Shown here: piece after piece, positions 30,151 through 38,323 of the stretch
Position numbering within the stretch: the stretch's first letter is position 1
Layout: each line of letters starts with the position of its first letter
Assembly: GCF_010894405.1 (NCBI RefSeq)
Contig: NZ_JAAIYA010000006.1
Span: 310,001 to 374,000 of the forward strand
Direction of reading: 5' to 3'
Length of the DNA: 64,000 nt
Source: Pyxidicoccus caerfyrddinensis
GTDB lineage: Bacteria > Myxococcota > Myxococcia > Myxococcales > Myxococcaceae
Notes under the pieces: model-generated
What the model saw: only the letters and a program-made list of their open reading frames with translations
What the model was told of the DNA's origin: nothing
The model's database searches: none
Position numbers and translations under genes: made by a program

Positions 30151-31779
30151 TCAGGGCTTGCCGAGGTTCGTCCAGGTGTTGGTGGCGGGCTCGTAGCGCT
30201 CGATGGTGTCGTCGGGGTTGGTCGCGAAGAGGAAGCCGTTCGAGCCGAAGATTCGCGTTGCCGGCCCGTGGATGGAGTTCCACTGCGTGCCCGCGTACTT
30301 CATGACCCACGAGCCATCCGGCCGCAGCCCGTAGACGTTGGCGCCGGTCGCGACATAGCTCCTGCCCGTCCCGCCGATGGTGGTCCACGTCGAGCCGCCG
30401 TCGTAGCGCTGGATGGCGTTCTTGACGTTGGTGAGCCGGTACATGCTCGTGCCACCGCCGATGAGCTCACTGGCGCCCCCACCGACGATGGACCAGCCGG
30501 TGCCCGAGCCGCTCCAGCGCGCGACGTAGTCGTCCTGCCAGAGGCCGATGCCGAACACCTCGGTGGTGGTCGCGGCGAAGCGGGAGCCGGGCCCGCCGAT
30601 GGTCGTCCACACGCCCGTGGTGGCGTTGTAGCGGACGACGTTGCCGGTGGTCGGGTCGGTGCCGCAGAGGGCGCCGGCGCACGCGAAAATCTGCCCGGCC
30701 GGGCCGCCGATGGTGACCCACCCGGTGCCCACGAACTTCACCGGCGCGCCGCGGCCCGGAGCCTGCCCGTAGAGCGTGTTGCCCACCGCGACGAAGGCCT
30801 GGCCCGGGTTGCCCACCAGCGTCCATGCGCTGGCGTCGCGCCGGTAGAGGTTGCCCGTCGAGCGCTGGCGGGCGAACACCGTGCCGCTGGAGGTGGCGAG
30901 CACGTTGGTGGGCGCTTCATAGAGGGACTGCGCGCCTTCCACGTCCCACTGCGAGATGAAGTTCAGCGTGCGGGATGGGTCGAGCCACCCTCCTTCGGAC
31001 GGGTAGTGCATCGCGCCGCGGCCGTCGTAGCAGGTGAGGGGACGGTAGCTGCCGGTGGTCACCATGCCGCAGCCCGACGCGGTGTCGTGCTCGTGCACGA
31101 AGCCCAGCGCATGGCCGAACTCGTGGGTCAGTACGGCAATGAACTCCGCATCGGTCCATTCGTGGGTGGGGCCGAGCTCCAGGTACCGGGTGGGCCGGGA
31201 GTACGTGGGGAAGCCCATGCCGGCCGAGAGGCCCGTGAAGGCGAAGTTGCGCTCGACGTTGTATTTGACGCGGGTGTTGCTGCGGTTGCAGGTGCTCGAG
31301 TCCTCCGCCACGACGTGCACGAAGCGCACGTTGGCGGCGGCCTCCCAGCCCGAGGCGGCGCGCTGCATGAAGTCGACCACGCGGTCGTACTCGGTGCCGA
31401 AGTCGCTCGGTCGGATGCAGTAGGTGATGTTCCCGCGGTCGGTCCGGTTCCACGCCGCGTCGGCTCCCCCCACGCGGAAGACGGAGAGCGCGTTGGGGTT
31501 CTCGGTGAAGTCCTGCCAGTACTGGCGCACCGCCGCCAGGTCGGGCATGCGCATGTCACCCTCGACCAGGAACTGGCCGTCTCCAGTGGGGACGACGTGC
31601 TTCGCGCGCCAGGCCTCGAAGGAGGCCGTGGTGTGCTCTGCGGTGGAGCCGAGGTGGTCCGGGTCCTGGCCGGGCTCGGCCAGCTCCGGTCCGCAGCCGC
31701 CCAGCAGCATTGCCAGCGCCGCCGCGCCAATTGCCGCCGTCCGACTTCCGTGGTGTCGCGTGTGAGTCCTGAGCTTCAT
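30151..31779 (-). CDS. HEIGH-like metalloprotease lipoprotein with propeller-like tail
   Basis: A 542-residue exported protein. Signal peptide and lipobox LLGGC (lipid Cys29). The metalloprotease domain (about 110-290) has HEFGHALGFVHEHD (219-232), an HEXXHXXGXXH-type zinc site as in M57/M10 peptidases, and several paired Cys. From about 300 to the end are repeats of about 45 residues with a (W/V)TTIGGPG-like strand, resembling a tectonin or tachylectin beta-propeller that may bind sugars. The start at 31779 gives a good signal peptide. A predatory protease with a carbohydrate-targeting tail is plausible but unproven. Confidence 0.82.
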   Translation of the reverse strand: MKLRTHTRHHGSRTAAIGAAALAMLLGGCGPELAEPGQDPDHLGSTAEHTTASFEAWRAKHVVPTGDGQFLVEGDMRMPDLAAVRQYWQDFTENPNALSVFRVGGADAAWNRTDRGNITYCIRPSDFGTEYDRVVDFMQRAASGWEAAANVRFVHVVAEDSSTCNRSNTRVKYNVERNFAFTGLSAGMGFPTYSRPTRYLELGPTHEWTDAEFIAVLTHEFGHALGFVHEHDTASGCGMVTTGSYRPLTCYDGRGAMHYPSEGGWLDPSRTLNFISQWDVEGAQSLYEAPTNVLATSSGTVFARQRSTGNLYRRDASAWTLVGNPGQAFVAVGNTLYGQAPGRGAPVKFVGTGWVTIGGPAGQIFACAGALCGTDPTTGNVVRYNATTGVWTTIGGPGSRFAATTTEVFGIGLWQDDYVARWSGSGTGWSIVGGGASELIGGGTSMYRLTNVKNAIQRYDGGSTWTTIGGTGRSYVATGANVYGLRPDGSWVMKYAGTQWNSIHGPATRIFGSNGFLFATNPDDTIERYEPATNTWTNLGKP

Positions 31780-31821
31780 GTGAGCATTCCCCCGCGCTTC
31801 GAGGCTGTGCCTCGGCGCCGT

Positions 31822-31851
31822 GTTCTCGATGTGCCCCTGCGAATCGAGAAC
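31822..31851. repeat. 9-bp perfect inverted repeat upstream of the metalloprotease gene
   Basis: GTTCTCGAT and ATCGAGAAC are separated by 12 bases. It lies 43 bases upstream of the start at 31779 and 50 bases after the end of the upstream gene. It could be an operator for the protease gene or a terminator of the membrane-protein gene. Confidence 0.45.
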
Positions 31852-31900
31852 GAAGGGGGCGCGCGATATTCCCGCCACCGTGGCGTGCCCACGACCCGCC

Positions 31901-33028
31901 TCACCCCGTGCGGCGCCGCCGCGAGGACTTGCTCCTCGGCCGGATGTCCGAGATGGCGCGTCGATTCAGGGGGACCTCGAGGCGATGAGCGAGCCACTGC
32001 CCCAGGTGGTCGATGAGCTCCGGCTGCAACCAGTCTTTCTCCAGCCTCACGGGGCCCGTGGACGTGTGCAGCCACAAGGAGAACGACTCCCCAGAATCCT
32101 CGGACTCGTCCTTCCGCACCTCGAGCGACTTCGCGCGGTGGCTCACACGCTCGGGACGTCCAATCCGGTACCGGACCCTGTCGAGGACTCGCGGCCGGAC
32201 CTGCCACTCCCACCGCGACTGGAAGGAAGGCCACGCCTTCAGGCCCACCCAGCCCGCGAGCCCCGCCAGGGCCACCGCCAGCAGCGGTCCCTCCACACTG
32301 GCTCCGTCGATGCCCTGTCGCCACATCACGACGGCCGCTGACACCCCGAGCAGGAGCGCCACGCCGCCCAGCACCCAGGCGCGATCGCTCGGGTCGCCCC
32401 GGCGGAGGCGAAGCGCCACCCCTCCCCCGGGAACCGACACCGCTTCGCGGTCCTTCGGGACGCAATCCGAGAGCACCGCGGGCGTGCCGCCCAGCTCGGA
32501 GCGTCCACGCAGTCGCTCCCGCAGCTCCTCGAGCTCCGACACTGTTCCCAGCGACGCCAGCACGACGGTCCTCCCGGTGTGCAGCAGCGCCATGACGTCC
32601 CCCACTCTTTCGGGAAACGCCGCCACGTCGGAGTACGGCAGGGAGTGCACCTGGCTCCAGGGGACCCGCCACCGTCGCCACGTCACGCTTTTCGAGTCCA
32701 TCGCGAGCTGGTCCTCGCCCAGGACCGAGCGCAGCAGGAACCACGCGAAGCGGAAACCCACCCACATCCAGCCCGTCAGCACGGCGGCCAGCAGCAGTCC
32801 ACCGAGCACCAGCCCCACGGCCGGGACATTCGTCATCGATTGCCGGCTCCCCATGGGCACGGGGTCCACGAGCACCTGGAGCACCGCGACGAGCACATCC
32901 ATCATGACCTTCGCGCCCGCGACGCCAATGGCGCACCAGACGAGCAGAAGGACACCATGCCCCAGTCGTCTCTGATTGGGGGTCCGCAGCCGCGTCTGCC
33001 AATCTGGCTTCCCCCTTGCGTCAGCCAT
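31901..33028 (-). CDS. hypothetical four-helix membrane protein
   Basis: A 375-residue inner-membrane protein with two hydrophobic pairs: about 24-56 and 68-98, then 221-241 and 251-270. Between the pairs (about 105-200) is a soluble domain with WRRWRVPWSQVHSLPYSDV, similar in look to bacterial PH-like domains. A charged C-terminus (Arg-rich, SKSSRRRRTG) faces the cytoplasm by the positive-inside rule. No family was identified. Confidence 0.7.
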   Translation of the reverse strand: MADARGKPDWQTRLRTPNQRRLGHGVLLLVWCAIGVAGAKVMMDVLVAVLQVLVDPVPMGSRQSMTNVPAVGLVLGGLLLAAVLTGWMWVGFRFAWFLLRSVLGEDQLAMDSKSVTWRRWRVPWSQVHSLPYSDVAAFPERVGDVMALLHTGRTVVLASLGTVSELEELRERLRGRSELGGTPAVLSDCVPKDREAVSVPGGGVALRLRRGDPSDRAWVLGGVALLLGVSAAVVMWRQGIDGASVEGPLLAVALAGLAGWVGLKAWPSFQSRWEWQVRPRVLDRVRYRIGRPERVSHRAKSLEVRKDESEDSGESFSLWLHTSTGPVRLEKDWLQPELIDHLGQWLAHRLEVPLNRRAISDIRPRSKSSRRRRTG

Positions 33029-33292
33029 GTCCCGCTCCCTCCCGCTCGTGCTCGACGTTCCACTGACTCGAAAGGCTCGTCACCACTCAAGCGCGCGGGC
33101 CCCGGACGGAAAGTACGTCACCGCATTGTCACCCGGAAAGGAGCTCCTGGCCGGTCGGGTACCGGGGGGCGTCAGGTGAGGTCGGAGGGTTTGCTTGTCA
33201 CGGATGGGACTTTACGACGAGGGTGCCGACGATGAAGTCATGGAGACACCGGCACTTCCAATCTATGCTCAGCGCAACCCAGGGAGAAATCG

Positions 33293-33526
33293 ATGCAAGT
33301 TCATATCTTCAGAGGTCCGGGACGCGTCTTCGGTTTCACTCGGGATGAGGCAGGAACAAACCTTCCTTCCCGCTACGCGCCATGGACCCCTTTCAAAGTT
33401 GTCGAGATGACGAAGGGGAACGTGACGCCGGGGGTGAACGCCGACGAGTGTTTGAATGACATCGAAACGCACGGCTATCATCTGACCGATGCCCACGTGC
33501 GGATTACCGAGGACAAGCAAGCCTGA
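33293..33526 (+). CDS. small hypothetical protein in a lower-GC patch
   Basis: A 77-residue soluble protein with AGGGAG upstream of the ATG at 33293. Sequence MQVHIFRGPGRVFGFTRDEA then a Thr/Glu-rich end; no signal peptide or motif. The surrounding 33.2-33.7 kb is noticeably less GC-rich than the rest of the window, which suggests either relaxed selection or recent arrival. It may be real because of its RBS, but homology would be needed to be sure. Confidence 0.5.
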   Translation: MQVHIFRGPGRVFGFTRDEAGTNLPSRYAPWTPFKVVEMTKGNVTPGVNADECLNDIETHGYHLTDAHVRITEDKQA

Positions 33527-33691
33527 CGCAATGCCGTTCACTTCAGGTGCGGACGCGACGTAGCGGCCTGCGGGAGCGTGCTCGTCGGACCGGGCGAGGA
33601 CGACATCAACGGCAGACCAGATGTCCAGAAATCACGAAGTCTGATATAGGCTGGACGCCCTTCGATTGCGAGGGGTCTCCCAGGAGAGCGC

Positions 33692-34030
33692 ATGCGAGTG
33701 ATGCTGGTCATCGGCGTGCTGTGTGGCGCAGTGGGGTTGCTGAGTGGATGTGGCGGCACTTCGATGCCCGAGGAGGAGTCGTCCCCACTCACCACACGAG
33801 AGGATGCCATCAACGAATGCAACCTGGGCGCGCCTCAAGGGTCGAGTTGCCCCGGTGGCGTCTGCGTCTACGCTGACTACCAGTACGCTCCGGGATGCCG
33901 TCCCTTTTGCAACGTTGTCGATAGTCCCTGTCCGTCAGGTGGACGCTGCTGCCCGGGCATCATGAGCCCGGACGGGCAGCTGACGCGGAACTACTGCATG
34001 CTGGCCTACCTCCCATGCACCAACGAGTAG
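33692..34030 (+). CDS. small Cys-rich lipoprotein
   Basis: A 112-residue predicted lipoprotein. GGAGAG sits before the ATG at 33692, and GATATA about 55 bases upstream is a possible -10. The signal peptide (MLVIGVLCGAVGLLSGC) has a good lipobox. The mature part has nine further Cys (INECNLGAP; SCPGGVCVYADY; GCRPFCNVVDSPCPSGGRCC), including a CC pair as in whey-acidic or knottin-like folds. Function unknown. Confidence 0.65.
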   Translation: MRVMLVIGVLCGAVGLLSGCGGTSMPEEESSPLTTREDAINECNLGAPQGSSCPGGVCVYADYQYAPGCRPFCNVVDSPCPSGGRCCPGIMSPDGQLTRNYCMLAYLPCTNE

Positions 34031-34041
34031 CCCGGTTGCGA

Positions 34042-34102
34042 TGCTGCTCACTGAGCTCGCGGCGAGAAACGCTCGCGAGCCCAGCGCGAGGAGCGAGCAG
34101 CA
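34042..34102 (+). terminator. nested stem-loop after the lipoprotein gene
   Basis: An outer 8-bp stem (TGCTGCTC 34042-34049 / GAGCAGCA 34095-34102) encloses an inner 7-bp stem (GCTCGCG 34055-34061 / CGCGAGC 34074-34080). It begins 12 bp after the stop at 34030 and lies in the 283-bp gap before the convergent gene ending at 34314. Likely a transcription terminator. Confidence 0.5.
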
Positions 34103-34313
34103 CCAGCGATCACATTCTCTGAGAATGCGTCGGTTCGCGATGGCCACCCCGGTCCTTTGAGGGGCCGGGGGCGGCATCCAGCGTTCGAGGATCGTGAGCG
34201 GTGGTCTGGCGGGCGTGCAACCCGCGTGGGGCACACGCCTGTCCTGGGCCCTGTCCGCTGTGCGGCGGGGGGCGTTGTGGACGTATGGGCAATTGCTGCC
34301 TGGCGCCCAGCAC

Positions 34314-35753
34314 CTACTGGGATGCTCCACCCAGCGGGAGCCGGAGGATGAGCGGCGGTGCCAGGGCAGCGCCGTCGCGAAGCCGACCCTCGTCGTCGTA
34401 GTGCTCCCACTGGCTGTTGGCGACATAGCGCAGCTCATCGCCGACCACCGCGCCGACGGTGGGCTGGTCCGCCTCCGGGAGGTGACGGTCCAGCAGCTCC
34501 ACGGCCCGGATTCGCAGCGGGTCCTCGTCGAGCCGCATGCGGATGACGCGGGCGGGCTGGAGCCCGTTCTGGATTCCGATGAGCGTGTCGCCGTGACGCG
34601 CGAGCCCGTCGATTCCGAGCACCGTGGCGCCTCCGGCGGGCGGCGTGACCTCCGAGACCTTCCGGCTCGCCCTGTCCACGGCCAGGATGCCGTGGGAGTA
34701 GTCGGCCACGTAGAGCCTGCGGCCGTCCGCGCTCTCCGCCATCCCTTGCGGCGACCGGAACAGCGGGTCGCTCGCGAAGACCTCCAGCGTGTCGCCAGTC
34801 ACAGGCACCCGGTAGAGCACGGGCTGCTGGCTGTCGGAGACGAACACCTCTCCATTCGAGGTGACCTGGATGTCTCCTGGCGCATGCGGCCCCGCTCCGG
34901 CGGGGAAGCCAAGGCGCCGCTGGAGCCGGCCTGACGGGAGGTCGAAGGCGTGAACCCAGGCGAGGTTCTCATCCGCCTTGGCGAAGCCCTGCATCTGGGG
35001 AATGGCGGCCGACGTCACCCACAGCGTGCGCCCGTCGCGCGACACGGCCACGGCGAGCGCCGCCAGCACTCCGTCCTGGCCCGGGGGCACGACTTGCGTG
35101 GCCCGCCCGTCGCGCCCGACGCGCACCACCTTGCGGTGCCTCACGCTGGTCACGTAGCACGCCTCCCCCCGTGCATCGCAGGCGATGCCCTCGGGGAAGA
35201 AGTCCGCCTCGTCGAGCCGGAACGCCACGCGGCTGTGTGCCAGCGGCTCCAGGTTCCGGGCCAGCCGCTCGGCGGCGGCGCGGACGGGGGCGGAGTCGAG
35301 GACCTTGGCGAAGCTGTCATCACGCGTGAGGTCGACGCCCAGCCCGAGGTCGGCACTCACGTCGAGCCAGCGCGCGGTGGCGGTCGCGTCGCCAAGGCGG
35401 GCCGACAGCGCGGCGAGCCCGTAGGCGTAGGCAGCCTGGGTCGGCCATGCGGCCTGCGCCTCCGCCGCGAGCGCGTGGGCCTTCTCGAGGTGTCCCTCGC
35501 GACGGGCGGCGGCCGCTTCCCTCCAGCGCGTCCGCGCCAGGTCGGCGCGCGTCCGGGCCGAGGGAGGCGCACCCGGCTCGGTGGCGGACGCGCCAGGGGC
35601 AACGGCTTGCGGCGCGCCTGCGTCAGCAGCGGTGTCGGCCGTGGGTGCCTGGGCCCCACTCGCGCCGCCTCGGCATCCGACGAGCAGGAGGAGGACGAGG
35701 CCCGTGAGTGGAAGGCAGCGGAAGGACGCGTGAGGACAGTGAGCCTGGCGCAT
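34314..35753 (-). CDS. lipoprotein with NHL/SMP-30-like beta-propeller
   Basis: A 479-residue predicted lipoprotein. From ATG 35753 a signal peptide ends in LLLLVGC. Residues about 60-150 are helical and TPR-like (RREGHLEKAHALAAEAQAAW). Residues about 180-470 are beta-propeller strands of the NHL/gluconolactonase type (DEADFFPEGIACDARGEACY; APGDIQVTSNGEVFVSDSQ; GRRLYVADYSHGI). Propellers of this kind bind ligands or act as lactonases; the catalytic ligands could not be verified. In-frame ATG 35783 would lengthen the leader. Divergent from the AIM24 gene. Confidence 0.75.
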   Translation of the reverse strand: MRQAHCPHASFRCLPLTGLVLLLLVGCRGGASGAQAPTADTAADAGAPQAVAPGASATEPGAPPSARTRADLARTRWREAAAARREGHLEKAHALAAEAQAAWPTQAAYAYGLAALSARLGDATATARWLDVSADLGLGVDLTRDDSFAKVLDSAPVRAAAERLARNLEPLAHSRVAFRLDEADFFPEGIACDARGEACYVTSVRHRKVVRVGRDGRATQVVPPGQDGVLAALAVAVSRDGRTLWVTSAAIPQMQGFAKADENLAWVHAFDLPSGRLQRRLGFPAGAGPHAPGDIQVTSNGEVFVSDSQQPVLYRVPVTGDTLEVFASDPLFRSPQGMAESADGRRLYVADYSHGILAVDRASRKVSEVTPPAGGATVLGIDGLARHGDTLIGIQNGLQPARVIRMRLDEDPLRIRAVELLDRHLPEADQPTVGAVVGDELRYVANSQWEHYDDEGRLRDGAALAPPLILRLPLGGASQ

Positions 35754-35865
35754 GGAGGTGCCAACGATGAAGGGACGCGGCATGCACGGCAAGAGCGCCC
35801 CCTGTGAGGGACTCGCAATCCCGACGGTGCTCGGGCGTAATGGTGGCTCCACCCCAGGGAGAACG

Positions 35866-36561
35866 ATGAGCCGCTACTCGCTCGAGCAGTTCGTGCAGGA
35901 GACCGCGCAGAAGGACCAGAACCAGGGCGTCTTCGAGCTGGAGTCCAAGTACATGCTCGAGGTCAACCTGCGCGGGCGGGTGTGGACCAAGACGGGGTCC
36001 ATGGTGGCCTATCAGGGCGGCGTGAAGTTCCGGCGCGAGGGCGCCTTCGAGCACGGCTTCTGGCGCTGGTTCAAGCGCTCCTTCACCGGCGAGGGAACCA
36101 ATCTCACCAAGGCGGAAGGCGTGGGGCGCGTGTACCTGGCCGACTCCGGCAAGACCATCTCCATCCTCGGACTGCAAGGCGAGGCGGTGAGCGTCAACGG
36201 CAACGATTTGCTCGCCTTCGAGGACACCATCCAGTGGGACATCCGGATGATGCGCCGCGTGGGGGCGATGATGGCCGGTGGCCTCTTCAACGTGCGCCTG
36301 GAAGGGACGGGGATGGTGGCCGTCACCAGCCATGGCCAGCCGCTCACCCTGCGCGTCAGGCCGGGCAAGCCCGTGGTGACGGACCCCAACGCCACCGTGG
36401 CCTGGTCCGGCAACCTGGAGCCCGAGCTGAAGACAGACATCAACCTCAGGACGCTGGTGGGCCGAGGAAGCGGCGAGGCGTTCCAGATGCACTTCGAGGG
36501 TGACGGCTTCGTCGTCGTGCAGCCCTACGAGGAGCAGGGCCCCCAGGCCCGCGGACGCTGA
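35866..36561 (+). CDS. AIM24 family protein
   Basis: A 231-residue cytoplasmic protein of the AIM24/TIGR00266 family: a beta-rich double barrel with MLEVNLRGRVWTKTGSMVAY, a Gly-rich GEGTNLTKAEGVGRVYLAD and LLAFEDTIQWDIRMM. AIM24 proteins are of unclear function; the yeast member affects mitochondrial architecture. ATG 35866 follows CAGGGAGAACG. It ends 43 bp before the convergent serine hydrolase. Confidence 0.85.
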   Translation: MSRYSLEQFVQETAQKDQNQGVFELESKYMLEVNLRGRVWTKTGSMVAYQGGVKFRREGAFEHGFWRWFKRSFTGEGTNLTKAEGVGRVYLADSGKTISILGLQGEAVSVNGNDLLAFEDTIQWDIRMMRRVGAMMAGGLFNVRLEGTGMVAVTSHGQPLTLRVRPGKPVVTDPNATVAWSGNLEPELKTDINLRTLVGRGSGEAFQMHFEGDGFVVVQPYEEQGPQARGR

Positions 36562-36604
36562 AGCTCCGCGGTGACAGGAATAGGAGCGGCGGGCCGGAGG
36601 CGGC

Positions 36605-38110
36605 TCACCGCAGGAGCAGCGTGCGGATCCGCTGGGCCACGCGCTCGGCGGACGGCGGGTCTTGGTTCGACATCACCGCGACGGTGTAGCCCTTGCCCAG
36701 GTAGATATCGAGCTTGCTGTTGATGCCCGGGAAGCCGCCTCCGTGGCCGATGATGCGGGCTCCCTGGAGCTGCTCCTCGAAGAAGCCGTAAGCATACCTG
36801 GTGTCCTTGTCCTCGGGACGATGCTGCACCTTGCCCGTGGTCACGAGCTGCGTGGTCTTGGCGCCAAGCAGCTTGTTCGCCTGGAGCGCCTGGGAAAAGC
36901 GCCACAGGTCTTCGACCGTCGAGTACCCGCCTCCGGCCGGGCCTCCCTTGACCATGTGGAGGTAGAGGTTGTTCCAGTCCCGCTTGCGGCTCTCCTGCTC
37001 ACCCGGGCCCTGGCTCGTGTATCCCACGGCGAGGTTTGGCGGATCGCGGTCGAGCTCGTAGCAGTCCGAGTTCGTCATGCCGGCGGGCTTGTAGATGTGC
37101 TCGCGCACATAGTCGAAGTAGCTCTGTCCAGAGGCCTTCTCGATGAGCAACCCCAGCAAGAGGAAGCCGGAGTTGCTGTAGCTGTAGCGCGCCCCTGGCT
37201 CGAACTTGGGGGGCTCATCCATGAACAACGGGAGGAAGTCCTTGGGTTCGCGCAGGCGGCTCTTGTCCGTCGCGGCGTACTTGTCATTGAAGAAGCTGCC
37301 GAGCCCGGACGTGTGGGTGAGGAGCTGATGGACGGTCACCTTCTCGGCGACAGTCTTGTTCGGGTAGTCCGGCAGCACCTTCCCCACCGTGTCCTGGAAC
37401 GACAGCTTTCCGGCCTCGACCAGCTGCGCGATGGCAATGGCGGTGAACATCTTGTTCATCGAGCCGAGGTTGAACTTCGTGTCCAGCCGGTTGGGCACCT
37501 GAAAGCCTCGGCTCGCCAGGCCAAACGCCCCTTGGTAGATGAGCTTGTCCTCCCGCGCGATCAGCACCGTCCCAGAGAAGGCCTCCGCCGCGGCCAGCTT
37601 CTCGACGTAGGCCTGCGTGGCCCTGGCCACCTCCTCGTCGCTCAGCGGACGGCCGCTGTCGCCCGCGATGGGCTGGAGCTTCACGGCGGTGATGCCGTGC
37701 GGCGCCTTCGCCTCGACATCGACCTGCAGCCGCACCGATTCACCGGCCAGCTTGTCCTTCGCCACCAGGATGACCGTGCGCTCGCGCGACGACTCCACCT
37801 TCTGGAGGGGCAGTCCTTCCGTGTTCATCCACAGCTCGCCGTACGTGCCAAGGTGCTGGTCGGCGGGGCGCTGGGTCAGGGCCGCCTTCGCGTAGTGCTC
37901 CTGGATGAAGGCGAGCATCTTGGGGCCGTCGCCCTCGTTGAACACCTGGAGCAGCGCCGCGGCCTGCCGTCCCGCGGGTGTGCCCGGCAGCCCGGCTGGC
38001 GCCTGTGCGCGTGGAGCGTCCGCCGCCCGCGCTGGCGCCGCCACGAGCAAGGCGAGCGTCGCCACCATCACCACCACGGGACGCAGCAATGATTGCTTCG
38101 GAAGTCGCAT
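36605..38110 (-). CDS. exported beta-lactamase-family serine hydrolase
   Basis: A 501-residue secreted enzyme. The signal peptide ends at ARA-AD (residue 30). The N-terminal region (about 45-155) is an extra helical/beta domain (LQVFNEGDGPKMLAFIQ) also seen in myxobacterial homologues. Residues about 165-495 form the class C beta-lactamase/DD-peptidase fold: S217-M-N-K220, Y311-S-N313 and a late HGGG. These match esterases and D-aminopeptidases more than true AmpC. The substrate is unknown. Start ATG 38110 begins the signal peptide directly. Confidence 0.85.
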   Translation of the reverse strand: MRLPKQSLLRPVVVMVATLALLVAAPARAADAPRAQAPAGLPGTPAGRQAAALLQVFNEGDGPKMLAFIQEHYAKAALTQRPADQHLGTYGELWMNTEGLPLQKVESSRERTVILVAKDKLAGESVRLQVDVEAKAPHGITAVKLQPIAGDSGRPLSDEEVARATQAYVEKLAAAEAFSGTVLIAREDKLIYQGAFGLASRGFQVPNRLDTKFNLGSMNKMFTAIAIAQLVEAGKLSFQDTVGKVLPDYPNKTVAEKVTVHQLLTHTSGLGSFFNDKYAATDKSRLREPKDFLPLFMDEPPKFEPGARYSYSNSGFLLLGLLIEKASGQSYFDYVREHIYKPAGMTNSDCYELDRDPPNLAVGYTSQGPGEQESRKRDWNNLYLHMVKGGPAGGGYSTVEDLWRFSQALQANKLLGAKTTQLVTTGKVQHRPEDKDTRYAYGFFEEQLQGARIIGHGGGFPGINSKLDIYLGKGYTVAVMSNQDPPSAERVAQRIRTLLLR

Positions 38111-38323
38111 CGGTCTGTCCTGTTGGAAGACGGGTTCCAGCCTTGGAGAGCCGGTCCGCGCGGAAATGATGCGCGAGGCACGGCTTCTCCTGTGCAGCAT
38201 GACAGCACCATGACGAAGAAATGGGGCGCCCATGGCACGGGCCCTCCCGCGGTCGCCGGTCGAAGTTGGATGGATGGAGCAGCGGCCCGCATGCCGGGCC
38301 CTCCTCGTGCTCGAGCTGTGTGG

